64,000 bases of DNA from Malania oleifera (taxonomy: Eukaryota > Streptophyta > Magnoliopsida > Santalales > Ximeniaceae): positions 10,058,062 to 10,122,061 of the forward strand of contig NC_080418.1 in the NCBI RefSeq assembly GCF_029873635.1, written 5' to 3'. A program made the translations under genes and the position numbers. The notes under the pieces are model-generated. The model had not been told where the DNA came from, made no database searches, and saw only the letters and a program-made list of their open reading frames with translations. Below, in pieces: positions 37,611 to 49,656 of this stretch. Each line of letters opens with the position of its first letter. Position 1 is the first letter of the stretch.

Positions 37611-40600
37611 TGTGTAAAACTCCTCAAACAATGCGCAGCGGAATATATAATCGTGTAAAGAATCAAACACAAATACTGCAACAATCTAAATGATGAATAC
37701 AAAAATATTTCACAACCACAACTAGTAAATAAAGCAATAACAAGAACAATGACACCGAAAATTACGTGGTTCGGCAAAGCCTACATCCACGGGAGCAAAC
37801 GGCAAGAATTCACTATCTCCTTGTCCAAATTACATGAACAATACATGAATTCTCTCAATTCTCTCTTCAACCACACTTGATTTACTATATACAATATATT
37901 ATGTGTATATATAAGCCCCCTTTGAGGTTTTCCCCCGAAACCTAACCATATTAACGTTCAATTATTCAAAATTCAAACATCTGCGCATGCTGTTTTATGA
38001 GCCTATCGGTCGACTGATTTGGCCAATCAGTCCACTGTTTGCTACTGCTCCAAAGATTTTCTTCATACCTTCCCTTAGAATGTGAGCTACATTCATAACA
38101 ATATCCACCTTGGCGAACATAGACCCCTTAGGAGAAATCAAAAACATGAACCCGCTGCTCTACCTTGAACTTTGGCACGTTAGGTTGGGATTGTTTCTCG
38201 TCTTGCACTGGGAGACAAATACCAAGTCCAAGCAACGCCGCTTCAACTTGTCGAAGGCAGTTTCAGCTTCTACCATCAACCCCGATACAATTGTAGATAC
38301 AACATTCGAAGACTTCACCCTAAGCTTCCAACAAGACCATCCCACAACACTAAACAAAAAAGCTGCTACAAGTCTTATATCACCAAAGTCCCCTAGTCTT
38401 TAACAAAAGTTACAACTAACGGTTCACTCTGTTGCCTGCCAAAACACCCCATTGTACAATCATGGGGGACCTCTGACATATCTCTAACATCACAGCCCGT
38501 CCTTAGATACCAATTGGTAGACATTTCACAACGATTCTCTACAGAACCCCCTTGAGACGGCAAACAAAGTCTCCCTGGAGTTTCATCCACAAAGTCACCC
38601 TAAGATAACATCAATCTCCCTGCAGCTTTGTCCATGCAAATCAGCAAACCAAGACCCATCTTGGTCGTAACCCAACACATTTACACCAATAACTTTCAAC
38701 AAAGTTCCCAACTGATAAGCCACAATCAAAGCATTCTCAGTCAATAACATGTCATTCACACAAAATAGATATATCACTCCACTGCATCCTATCACCCTCT
38801 TCCACACTGGAAGCCTCACCAACTCACACACCTGATGTATACGTAATACCTCCATTTCCTCCACCACAACACTTATCCTTCTATTTTTCCCTTTACTATG
38901 CACGACAACTTGAAATAGTAGGAACCTTGCAGCTAGTAGTAATGAATGCATAAAACTCCAGAATTCTAATTTTATTCCCGAGTAATGGTTTAATAGTGCA
39001 CATGGGCCCACCATGATTTTGCTGGTCTCTCAAGCTAAAACTCCTTGCAATATGAACTATGTCATCTCTGCCTTGAGTCTGTTGCTCCACCTATATCACA
39101 TGCCCATTTATACTGTGATTCTATTGACTCGAGATATAACTCCCTAACTCCACTTGAATTATATGTCTGCTGCTGTTACAGTTTTTTCACATTTGTTTCT
39201 CTTCCTTTACTTGAGTACACTGCCCCATGATTTTATCACCAAAAATCATGTCCTCGATCACTGATTACGCGTCAAAACTGCGTAATTGGGCATCTTAACC
39301 CTAGCTTTACGGTTTATATTTTTAATTAAATGTCCAAAATTTTCCAATATTTTAATAAAGTGCCAAAATCATCATTCTTGAACTTTATTGCACTATTTAT
39401 AAAGTTTTGGTAATTTTTTGTTGCAGGAAAATTCCCAGGAACCAAAACCGACACCTGTTCGTATTTCGTGCATAACTTTTCCGTCCAAGCTCTGATCGAG
39501 ACCATTCAAATTTCTGGAGAAAGAGGAAAGGATTATCTACAACTTTCGTGTTTTGAGTTTTTTGAGATACGGGCCCCAGAAGAGTCAGATTTGCGACGAA
39601 CAGAGAACAAAAGAAAATGAAAAAAAAAATAATAATTGGGTCATTGATGTGACCGGGCCATGCATGGCCGGGTTGGGTTGTCCACGCCGGATCCTAGGGC
39701 ACCCAGCTCTTCCTTTAAATCTTCTTCTCTTCCTCTCCTTGCGCAGGAAGCCCCGTGAGGGCTCTCCTCTCCTCTCCTCTCATCTCTTCATCTTCTTCTT
39801 CTCTTAGTTAGTTTTTCTTTTCTTGTCTTTTCTTTCTTTCCCGCTGGCCTCTCCTTCCTGCTCCTAGCTCTCCTTCTCTGATCTCTCTTCTTTCTTCTTT
39901 TTCCCTCTTTTCCTTCTCCTCTGTTTTTCCCTACACCAACTCCTACCCGCAACCCCTGCTACCCGCTGCAACTCCTACCCAACAGAGCCACGGCCAGCCT
40001 CCCTCCATCATCAACCACTCCAGCAGCAACCTGCTGGAACCCGACCACACCAGCAGACAGCTCCTGCGGGCTTCTCTCGAACTCCTCACGGCACCCTGCA
40101 ACAGAGAACAACCAAGCCTCCAGCAGGCCAACCCGAGGTTTCTCCAGTCTTCCCTGCTACACAGCTTCGGCCACCACAGCAGAAGCACCCGAGCTCCACA
40201 CCACCATCTGCAGCAAGCCGTGGTAGCCAACTCCAACACAGGCAGTCCTGTTCCAGCAGACAAACAGCCGAGCACAGCCCCTGCCCAGCTCCTCTGCAAA
40301 CACCTTTCTCTCTAAGTTTCACTTTTTTCCTTCTATCATTATTTATTATTAAACTAATTAGTGAAATTTTGGAGTTTGAATATTAGTTAGGGAGTTTTAT
40401 TATTGTTGAATTTTAATTGTTTATTTAATCGCTCTTAGTTGAATTTTTCCATCGATTTAATTAATATTTGAATTATTTAATTAGTTTGGTAAAGCCCGGT
40501 TTTATTCTAAAAAATAATAATAAAAAAAAAAGAAAAAGATAAAAAAAAAAGTGTTTTTGTTTTGAGGTTTTTCAAGATTTAATTTTTATGTTTGTTGAAG

Positions 40601-43600
40601 TTAAATTTAGTTAGGGTTAGTTTGATCAAAGTTCGTATTTTTTCTTGTGTTTCATTATCGTTCAAGCGTTAGGGTTGTTTTAATTTGTTATCTTTCGTTT
40701 TATTGATGCAATGAGCTACCATGGAATTGATTTGACTCGAAAATTGTGGATTACAAGCATGAGCGGCTAAGTTCGATAACTCGGGTTGTGGGTCGATGTC
40801 GTTTGCGTTCCATGGTTTATTAGTTATCATATGATATCATTGTTAAACTTTTATTTAGTTAAAACCGAAAATTGAAGGGATCGTTGATAAATCGCTAGCT
40901 CTTGCTTCTTGTTTTGTTGTTGATGTTAGGTACATCAAAACCTTGATTTAATCTAGGATTTTCATCAACTAATTTACACGACATTCGGTTGATGCTTCAT
41001 GAGAGTTTATATTTTCTTCCGTTTGGATGTGGCAAATTTACTTGAGCTTAGTAATAAAATTTCATCTTATTAATGCCTTGATTGGATTAACAAGAAGAGG
41101 AGTAAGGTCTAGGGATTTAGTAAACGATGGAAGCAAACAGACATTGACCCGTAATCCGAGTATTTGGTAAATTGTTTCAGTTAATCTGTTTAATTTGATT
41201 GCGTTAGTAGGTTTACATTTTTGGAGAATTGATAGAATTTCAGTTTCATTTTGATAGTTTACTCAAGCTTCTCTCTTTTTGTTTACTGTTTTTAAAATCA
41301 TAAAAGACCAAAAATATTTTCAACTTACATTTTACAGCAACAGGATTTCACTAAACTTTCGCAAATACTTTGATACTCAGTGATCCCTGTGGAATACGAT
41401 CCTGGACTCATCCTTGATACAACTTGACACTTCTGCACTTGGAAGCACAACTCAGAACGAGTCAATCACCCCTTTGTTTGCCACAGAATCAGCTAGCTTA
41501 CACTCACCTTTCTTATACCCCCGAAAGATGTAATGTTCGGACATAACACCAAGTCTAGATCCTCTATCACTAAAATAGTGCACCAATGAACATCCACTTA
41601 CGACCGAGTAGTCTACCGCAAAACCTGCCCACAATTCACCTGCAACTCTCTCATCTAGCGATACCATTGGTGATCGGTCACACGAGAAACGTACCATACT
41701 CGGACTTCACCAAGAAGCACCCTGCAAGCCCCGCATATAACCTGTCTTGCTCACAAAACTTCTTGAATTTCTCTCCCAATCTGGTGCTCCACCTCAACCA
41801 CAAGTTTAATCTGGTAAACACATCAACATCAAGCCTGTGCCATATGAGATAAACTAAAACCTTTAGTGATACACCCATGAAAAACATATATTTGCCCCGT
41901 GATGCTATCCTCCCTAGTCCCCAAACATCTAAATACATGTAGCCACTCATATACTCTAACCGCATATGTCACAGAATATCTAACTCAGATTCTACAGCTG
42001 CAGCTCCACCCACAACCGAAACACCCAGTAGTGCATAGATATTTCCCGCTACCGTTTCTCCTTTCATCACTATTGAGTCATTTTCACATACTTTCATTTC
42101 TCCACTTTCAAACTTGTAACTATACCCGTTACAGTCTAAAATGCCTAATGAAATTACATTCTTTCTTAAACCCAGTACATGCCTTACATCATATACGGTT
42201 CTCACAACACCATCATGCATTTTGATTTTGACATTTCCAATACCAAGTATTTTGCATGAAATATCATTTCCCATCAAAACACATCCAGTATTAACTAACC
42301 TGTAGATATCGAACCATTTTTTATTTTCTGTCATGTGATAAGAGCATCTGGTATCTAGGATCCAAGAATCATCCATAAGGCACTCCGAACCCGATGAAAC
42401 ACATAGCATATCCCCATCACTGCATTCTGAATCTCCTTCCACTACATTTGCAGATTTTGACAGACCTTACTGATTTTCAGAATTCCCTTTCTTCCACTTC
42501 AAACATTCCGTTCTTATGTGCCTAATTTTACCGCACTTAAAACATTTTATGTCCTTCCTCTTCCCGGACTGCAACCGAGATCCGCTCTGGGACTTACGTC
42601 TCCCATGTTCTTGGTTACTTTTCACAACAAGCTCTTCACCATGTGAAGCTTCATGGCTAACCATTTTTCTTTGATGAAAACCGAGCAATTCGCTTGTCAC
42701 TTCTTCCAAATTCAGGCTTTCCTTGCCCCATGTAAGAGTGGTAATCAAGTTTTCATAAGTTTGAGACGCAAGTAAGGAATTTAATAGCATCAGTTTCTTG
42801 TCTTCCTCTTCGAACTTTACATTAACATGCACCAAATCACTCACAATATGATTGAAAGTGTTGATATGTTGGCTCAAATCCAAACCTTCCATCATCTTAA
42901 GCCAATACAACCTTTGCTTAAGAAAGAGTTTGTTCGATAAGGACTTAGACATATACTGACTTTCTAGTTTAAGCCAAACTGCTGCCGGAGAATCCTCATC
43001 CATGACGTGATACAACACGTCATAAGCCAAACACAGTCGGATGGTTGATACCGCCTTTGCTGCAAACTCATTGCAAGTTACTTCATTCATACTTTCTGGT
43101 TGAATTACATACAATGTCTTCACCATCCCTTGCTGCACTAAAAGATCCTTCCTTCTTCTCTGCCACAAACCAAAATTTCCGATTCTATCAAATTTGACAA
43201 CATCAAATTTCGCAGATGAAGTTCCAAAGGCCATTACAACGGTGCTCTGATACCAACTCTTGTGTAAAACCCCTCAAACAATGCACAACAGAATATATAA
43301 TTGTGTAAAGAATCAAACACAAACACTGCAGCAATCTAAATGATGAAAACATAAATATTCCACAACCACAACAAGTAAATAAAACAATAACAAGAACAAT
43401 GACACCAAGAATTATGTGGTTCAACAAAACCTACATCCATGGGAGCAAACGACAAAAATTCACTATCTCTTTGTCCAAGTTACATGAATAATACATGATT
43501 TCTCTCAATGCTCTCTTCAACCACCCTTGACTTACTATATACAACATATTCTATATATATATATATAAGGCCCCTAAGAGGTTTCTCCCCGAAACTCAAC

Positions 43601-43822
43601 CATATTAACGTCCAATTATTCAAAATTCAAAAACTTGCACATGTTGTTCCGAGTCAATCAGTCCACTAATTGGGTCAATCAATCGACTGTTTCAGACAGA
43701 ATGTAATTGTTCTAAACTCTGGATTAATCAGTCGACGGATTTGGCTCATCAATCGACTGTTTTTTGTTGCTCCAAAGATTTTCTTCATGCCTTCCCTTAG
43801 AATGTGAGCCACATTCACAACA
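37611..43822 (-). mobile_element. Ty1/copia retrotransposon (Tork/TNT1-like) interrupted by a solo LTR
   Basis: Minus-strand order: 5' LTR 43,261-43,822; primer site TTGGTATCAGAGC at about 43,244-43,257; gag 42,467-43,234 (FGLWQRRRKDLLVQQGM, zinc knuckle CFKCGKIRHIRTEC); protease 41,969-42,442 (WILDTRCSYHM); integrase remnants 41,470-41,965; a nested solo LTR at 39,262-41,464; 3' internal sequence 38,101-39,261; 3' LTR 37,611-38,100. By eye the LTRs differ at roughly a tenth of sites, so it is older than the first copia. Broken in several places. I found no clear target duplication, partly because the outer edge of the 5' LTR is itself tandemly repeated. Confidence 0.88.
39262..41464 (+). repeat. 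Large solo LTR (about 2.2 kb) nested in the minus-strand copia
   Basis: It begins TGATTACGCG, ends GAGTCA, and is flanked by the 5-bp duplication ATCAC (39,257-39,261 and 41,465-41,469). Copia sequence resumes on the other side. It has a CT-rich leader near 39,720-39,960 and a terminal motif CCCTGTGGAATACGATCC reminiscent of Tat/Athila-type gypsy LTRs. Strand and family are tentative. No internal retrotransposon genes lie between its ends. Confidence 0.75.
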
Positions 43823-44081
43823 CAATACAAATCCATTAATTCACATGCTTCAAGACCTATCATATCTTGACATGCCTGACTGGTTTCAGACACAATGTAA
43901 TTGTTCTAAACTCTGGATTAATCAATCGACGGATTTGCCCAATCAGTCGACTGTTGGTTGCTATTCCAAATATTTTCTTCATGCCTTCCCTTAGAATGTG
44001 AGCCACATTCACAACACAATACAAATCCATTAATTCACACGCTTCTAGACCTATCATATCTTGACATGCCTGATTGGTTTA
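43692..44081. repeat. Tandem pair of about 195 bp at the outer edge of the copia 5' LTR
   Basis: Two closely similar copies (about 43,692-43,888 and 43,889-44,081), each with the LTR end (AGAATGTGAGCCACATTCAC) and about 65 bp of following sequence. The two similar minus ORFs in this area are by-products of the repeat. Confidence 0.85.
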
Positions 44082-44206
44082 AAACAAAAAATAGCTTCTT
44101 TTTTTTTAAGTCTTTTATTTTACACAATAACCTTCCATTCCTTTTATACATCAGTTTTGTGCTAAAAAAAAAAAAAAAAGAGAAAATAAAACTTTTGGTC
44201 TAATGT

Positions 44207-44935
44207 TACAACAACAACAAGCTTTACGTCCCACTAAATGGGGTTGACTACATGAATTCTTTTTTACCAATTCACCCGACCTAGAGCATTTTTCTTTACT
44301 AGATAAAGTGTTATTAAATCTTTCTTCACTACCTCATTCTAGGTTATTTTAGGCCTACCCACCCCCCCCCCCCCCCGGCCCCCCAAAAAAAAAATCCCTT
44401 TTAATGCCAGAAACAACAATTAACTCACTCCTCATAGGTGCGCTACTAGATCTACGTTTCAAATGCCCAAACCATCTAAGTCGTCCCTCCCTTATCTTTG
44501 GTCAGTGTTATGCCTAGAATTGTGCATATATGTCTGTTCTTTAATTTATCTTTTAATGTTATACCATTCATCTACCTTAACATTCGCATCTTGACAACTT
44601 TTACTTTTTGTACTTGTTCCTTAGTTGCCCAGCATTTTGGACCATAAAACATAACTGACCTTATACTCATCTTTTAAAACTCTCCTTTTAATTTTAAGGG
44701 TATTCTACAATCACACAACACGCCTAACACACTCCATTTTTCCCAACCTGCTTTAATTTTATATATTACATCTCCTTCAATTTCCACTTCAAGATATCAA
44801 AATCTATAAATGTTATTAATTTGTTAATTATCAAGTTCAATTTTCTCTCTTGTTACCTTTCGGTCTTATGTTGCCTTCACAAAAGCATTCTTCACTCTTG
44901 GAGGAGCATAGTGCTTTGCCATTGAGCAGTAGGGG
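44207..44935 (-). mobile_element. RTE-type LINE, 3' fragment
   Basis: The minus strand ends in the (TTG)n tail with the conserved CCCCATTTAGTGGGACG block seen in plant RTE 3' ends (plus strand ACAACAACAACAAGCTTTACG at 44,207). Upstream the minus strand still shows reverse-transcriptase C-terminal signatures such as IKAGWEKW, GVLCDCRIPLKLKGEF, a FYGPKCWA block and KMRMLR, interrupted by stops and frame changes. A poly-C run of about 15 bases near 44,361-44,377 interrupts it. It is 5' truncated and dead. Confidence 0.8.
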
Positions 44936-46080
44936 CAAAATACTCATTGGCTAAGGTGGTACTTATGTTTTGTTTTGTTGTTAAGATTCAAGAGTTGGTT
45001 TTTACTTTCATTTTAAAGTTAATTAACTTTTATTTTTAATTCGAGAAATAATATATCTTAATTTATTCCCTTACTTTCCATTTGTTTAGGGAAAGCAACC
45101 ACATGAAATATGATTTTTTTTATTGTCAAAATTTTAAATCTATTTTCTCTCTCTCTTGTTATTTGTATAGAATTATATGCATATCATTTAGAATTGAATT
45201 TAGAAATTTGTAACAAATCTTACGATTCGATTTGGTTCTTGATTCTCAAAATAATTTTAAAGTTTAATCTTGAGATAATTTTTGGTCTCCCTTGAAGTTC
45301 TAAAGGAAAATTTATGAGTGCTTAAAGCTACTAGTGTAAACCTTGCCTTTATGCCCACCTTAAAAAGAATTGAGTTCTGAAATAATTTTTTTGGATTTAG
45401 AAATTTTCTTTTATTTTCTAAAGAAAATGAGATTTCTTTTTTGAAAGTCATGAATTTTTGGGTGGAAAATAGACTTGGATTCTTTTACAAGTTTTCTAAT
45501 TAAGCCATTATTCCTATCAAATGCCATCATTCTTTGATGGCATACTTCAGTAATAGAAGACCCCATAGGGCTATCACCCTAAGTTAGCAATCATTGGGAA
45601 TGAGATGGAAGAGTTACATGTTGATAACACAAGGGATCATTAAGCACCCCAATGGCCTTTCAATCTTCTTTTTGAAAAATTGGTAAGTAAAAACCCATAG
45701 GCTATCCAAATCACATAGCAAGTTCAAACAATAATGGAGAAGGCACTCACACCAACATTCATGCTATGAATAAATTCACAAATAATCAAATTCAAAGCTA
45801 AGTTAAACAAGAACTCATAAAAATATCAAACTAGGGAACATGCAAAATAGTTTTAACCGTAGAGTTAAAATTCGGATGATAACGAATATAAAACTAGTTC
45901 ATGCCTTGGTCAAGAGGGGATCAAAACATGAATCATGCACACGCACATGCACATAAAATTCACATATCACCATATATCATGAAGCAAGTAATACGTGGTT
46001 ATACTCCTGCGACATGCTTCTACCAAAATCTAAGTTACTTCATTATGTGCCACTAATTCACAAAGTAATTTAATGCATCA
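44936..46080. other. AT-rich non-coding stretch
   Basis: No ORF with recognisable content. Ends at the target duplication of the hAT-like element at 46,081. Presumed intron 2 sequence. Confidence 0.5.
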
Positions 46081-46088
46081 CTCGAGAA

Positions 46089-46975
46089 CATGGTTTTAAA
46101 TAAAGGCCGCAACCGTTACGTAACGCCGTTACGTAAAGGTTTTTTGGGTTACTGATACCGTTACACACCGCGAAATCGGTGGAAAGAAAAATCACGACCA
46201 TAGCAGCCGTTATGGACCGCGACCGTTACGTAAAGGTTGCTACGGCCGTTACGTAACCACTACAAGACTGTTACACCAAAAAAATATTTTATTTTTTACT
46301 TTTTCTTCTCACTTTTTCTCTCTTTCATATATCATTCTCAATATACCAAGTGACAAGAGGGGGAGGAGATTATAATGAGGATGACAATGATACAAAATTT
46401 ACTATTTCTTTAAATTCTCACAATAGATGCATTAATTAACAATTTCAAAATACTAACTTGTTAGGAAATTTTTTTTTTTTTAATAATATTAGTAATGTGA
46501 TATTTATATTCTTTATTTTTCAACTTCAACCTTCTTTCTTTTCTAGTTATTTTATATTTATATTATTCGTATGTCTTATGTGACTAATAGATTAATTGAG
46601 TGTATAATGTATTTTATTTTATTAATTCATTAAGCACACATAAGAATTTATCACAGATAAGAACAATGAGAAGTATAAAACGCGCACACACGTAATTTTC
46701 TATCAATGATGGTTTAAAACAAATGTAAACTTGTTGCCCTTACCAAATAACTTAGTTACTCAAACTAAAGGGTCCAAAATACACTAAAACCCTTTCTAAG
46801 AATGACTAAAAGCTTAAAACATGTAAGTACGCTAATATGCACAAGATTGTGCATGCTTCAAATAAATTCACGGCCGTTACACCCGCTTCCCGTTATGTAA
46901 CATCCGCTACTCCTGCTTGCCGTTACACCCATTACCGTTACGTTACGCTACCCGCTACCGCGATTTAAAACCATG
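46089..46975. mobile_element. hAT-like MITE with ACGTAACGG subterminal repeats
   Basis: The 8-bp target duplication CTCGAGAA (46,081-46,088 and 46,976-46,983) and the terminal inverted repeat CATGGTTTTAAAT...ATTTAAAACCATG define it. Both ends carry many copies of CCGTTACGTAA-type motifs in both orientations, GC-rich and CpG-bearing, around an AT-rich core. No transposase coding. The unrelated terminal motif separates it from the element at 17,967-18,972. Confidence 0.87.
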
Positions 46976-46983
46976 CTCGAGAA

Positions 46984-48119
46984 TATGAACTCATAATCAA
47001 GGACCCTAGGCATGCTTCTAATCACATACTTCAATCTCAACACTTTTCCGAACAACATTGATTGAATGGAATTCAAAAATTAGAACATTAACATCTCTTC
47101 TTTTGGGAGAAGATTTATATCATTGGCTTTTGGAGATGCTTTGGCGATTCCTTACTATTCATACTGCAGACGCCACTAGTTATTTGTCTCTCTTCTACAC
47201 TCTCTCCTATCCCTGTCCAATTAATTCTCCAAATGCTCTTGTGATTATTGATGCCCTCAATGGAGTTGCCTAAGGGTGCATTTCTTTCTGTGACAAAGAT
47301 GTAAGGTTTAAAGGGCAGTCCAATCTCTATGTGCTCAGCTACTGCTGGCAAGTGAAGCTTTGGAGGGGTATGCCAGCCTTATGCTATGTAAATGGGCTAA
47401 GGCCTATCCTTTGTTGAGTAGTCCTATCCCACGCCTATGTTTAACAAACATAGGCAAAAGTTTCTTAGTCTAGCCTAGCTAAGCCACCAAAAGGAAAAAC
47501 ATCCTTAGGCCTTTGTGTCTATTTGTACACCAACGAGAGGTAAAACTTTCATTTGGAGCATCTTAATTTCATCAAGATGCTCAGGTGCTCCAGAGTGGTG
47601 TCAATGGCAAGCACTACCTCTCCATATGCTGGCATAGTGGCATCAAGTATAGTATTCCGAGGCACTGCAGGTGCCACTCCGTGGTATGGACTCCATAGTT
47701 TTGCCCATATTAAAGTCCTTTTAACCTCCAAGTTCTTTGATTTGGGCTCAGCCAAGGATATGGTTGAGTTTTGCATTTATTCCCTAAGAAACCCCATTTA
47801 ATTACCATAGAACTATATTGATACATGGCACCGGGAACCCTCAAATTTATGGAATCCTCGAAAAAGCATTGGCTGATTTGCCAAGTCAAAGGGAGGTGTC
47901 TGCAGTTAGCATGTTGTAACGCATGGAGGACCACTGCTTTCTGAATTTGGATTTCATAAATGCTCATTTTGATATGGTAGTCTTGTTGGGGTTGGTAGTA
48001 ACAGCAATGGTGGTTGGTGGTGGGTGTGTGATAAATATTTACCAAAATCAGGGACTGTGAAAAGCTCGTAGTGATGAATTAACAGCACAAGTTCAAAAAC
48101 ATAGGGATTTTGAACATAC
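46984..48119. other. Non-coding stretch next to SDR exon 2
   Basis: Several ORFs under 115 codons in overlapping frames, none with a recognisable domain. Ends at the GT donor of SDR exon 2 (48,118-48,119 on the minus strand). Confidence 0.5.
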
Positions 48120-48526
48120 AAGTATATTGAACTTCCCATCAAACACACAGGAGACGGTTTCCATAAGCCTCTCGCGCTGAGCTCGAGCGGACGCATCGCA
48201 TACAGAACCAGTGACACCCGAACCCTCATTGTTCCAATCCTGCAAGCATCTATTGAGCTGGGCTTCGTCCCGAGAACACGTATGTACTCTTGCCCCAAGT
48301 CCCACTAATTCCTCCACAACAGCATGCCTGAACTCACCCAAATTAAAAATTACAAATCCAAAATTAGGGTTCTTTTGAGTATTTGGGGCACTGTTTGGCT
48401 ATCATTTTGAAAATACTTTCCTCTTTTACAAAACCCCAGAAAAAAAGTAGAACATTTTTGCCTCCAAAATCAAGAAAAACACTTCAAAGTCACTAACCAA
48501 ACGGTGCCAGTATCAATCTAGGGGCG

Positions 48527-48561
<35 letters not shown>

Positions 48562-48653
48562 CCAATTCCTCGAGTACCACCAGTGACGAGGGCCGTCGTT
48601 CCGTGGAGAGACCATCTGTTATCGCTTCTCGCGCTGGTGGTACCTTCCTCTGC
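48120..48653 (-). pseudogene. Tropinone-reductase-like SDR pseudogene, exons 1-2
   Basis: Exon 1 (48,562 to about 48,653) encodes a leader AEEGTTSARSDNRWSLHGT and the cofactor motif TGGTRGIG, then a GT donor. A (CT)n run, read on the minus strand, follows in intron 1 at about 48,530-48,558. Exon 2 (48,120-48,327, 208 nt, as in the intact gene) encodes [20 protein letters not shown] through KFNIL and ends at a GT donor in phase 0. I find no in-frame ATG: the codon before AEEG is CAA and the frame runs back to a stop without a start. No exon beginning INNVG lies within 41 kb downstream; the first one is at 6,927, in the right strand and phase. I therefore join it with the exons at 1,813-6,927 as one disrupted gene. 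Confidence 0.85.
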
Positions 48654-49646
48654 TTGTGGCGTGCATTTGCTCGTAATAGCTCTTCTTGCGGATTGAACCC
48701 AACGATTGCTGGGAGATTTGCAATGGTGGGTTGCGGTGATCGATGCTTTGTAATGAATCTGCTAGTGTGAGTTGTATGATTGGATGAATTTCAATAGGAA
48801 AATGGAATGAATGGAATGAATGATTGAATGGAGATTTACTGAATGCAATAAAAATGAAAATGAAGCTACAGGTTGGCTGGTTCGAGAGAGCCACTCTCCA
48901 GAGAAACAAAGAAACAAACAGATTCCCAATTTTCTAACCCCCTCTATTCCCGCTGCCCCTTAACTTTATACATAGCAAACTCTAACTAACTAGAATACCC
49001 CTGCGCTCTCCTACAGTTGGCCTCTTAACACGTAAGCAACAACGAGCCGTTAAGGGAGTTCGACCCAACACCCAGCCTAGCTGCCACGTGATCCACGCCT
49101 CGGCCCATGACGACCCGAGCCGACCTACCCACGCGCTCACTCTATTTGGCCTCTTCTGACGACCCCAGCTCAGCACCATCTGCCCGAGCTCCCTTGCGAT
49201 CAGCTGTTCCATCCGAGCCCCTCAAGCCCTCTGTTCGAGCTCCCCTGTGATGGGTCGTCTCGTCCGAGCCCTCAACCAGCTCGGCATCTCTTCTATCTGA
49301 CAACCAGCTTGGACCCCTTCTATTTGCGTTCCCTGGTGACGAGTTACCTTGTTTGAGCCGCTCGATCTGCTTGGATTCCCCTCTGGTTGGCGTCTCAGAC
49401 CTTCCCCTATCTTGGCTCGTAGCATGCTTGAAAGAGAGAGTTGGGCAAGAAGAACAGTGGCTTCAGAAGAAGGAAGAAGATGCGCACGTAGACATAGGTG
49501 CTGCCTTCGGGATTCGAAAATGGAGACTCTGCTCCGCTCTTGTGGTCGCCTCCCTGCGCCTCAAATTCGCATTTGAAGCAGAGAAAGGAAATAAATTAGG
49601 ATTTATTTAATTATGAAAAAATATATTTCGTTTAGTTTCTAAGAGA
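48654..49646. other. GC-rich stretch upstream of SDR exon 1, possibly LTR-derived
   Basis: 48,980-49,560 is much richer in GC and CpG than its surroundings. On the minus strand a TGTAGGAGAGCGC start near 49,017, with TATAAAG shortly after, would suit an LTR running towards exon 1, but I found no second boundary or target duplication. CCGAGCCC/CGAGCTCC motifs recur between 49,180 and 49,330. Short ORFs here have no recognisable domain. Confidence 0.35.
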
Positions 49647-49656
49647 GCTATAAAAT

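Larger units (their letters stand above)
29398..41107. repeat. 11.9-kb tandem block, copy B
   Basis: It starts at the same gypsy point (GCCGGAGTGG) as 17,466 in copy A, and it continues past the point where copy A ends into the intact remainder of the solo LTR and copia. Only copy B is joined to correct sequence on its right and only copy A on its left, as expected for a head-to-tail duplication or its assembly mimic. Confidence 0.88.

Noticed and set aside
38595-39014. Minus ORF of 139 codons as a host gene
   Set aside because: It lies between the 3' LTR and the nested solo LTR of a copia; only a weak RT-like motif is visible.
43675-44057. Two similar minus-strand ORFs suggesting a small gene family
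   Set aside because: They are the two halves of the 195-bp tandem repeat at the copia LTR edge.
49222-49610. GC-rich ORFs upstream of SDR exon 1
   Set aside because: They overlap in several frames without a recognisable domain; they probably reflect a stop-poor GC-rich patch.
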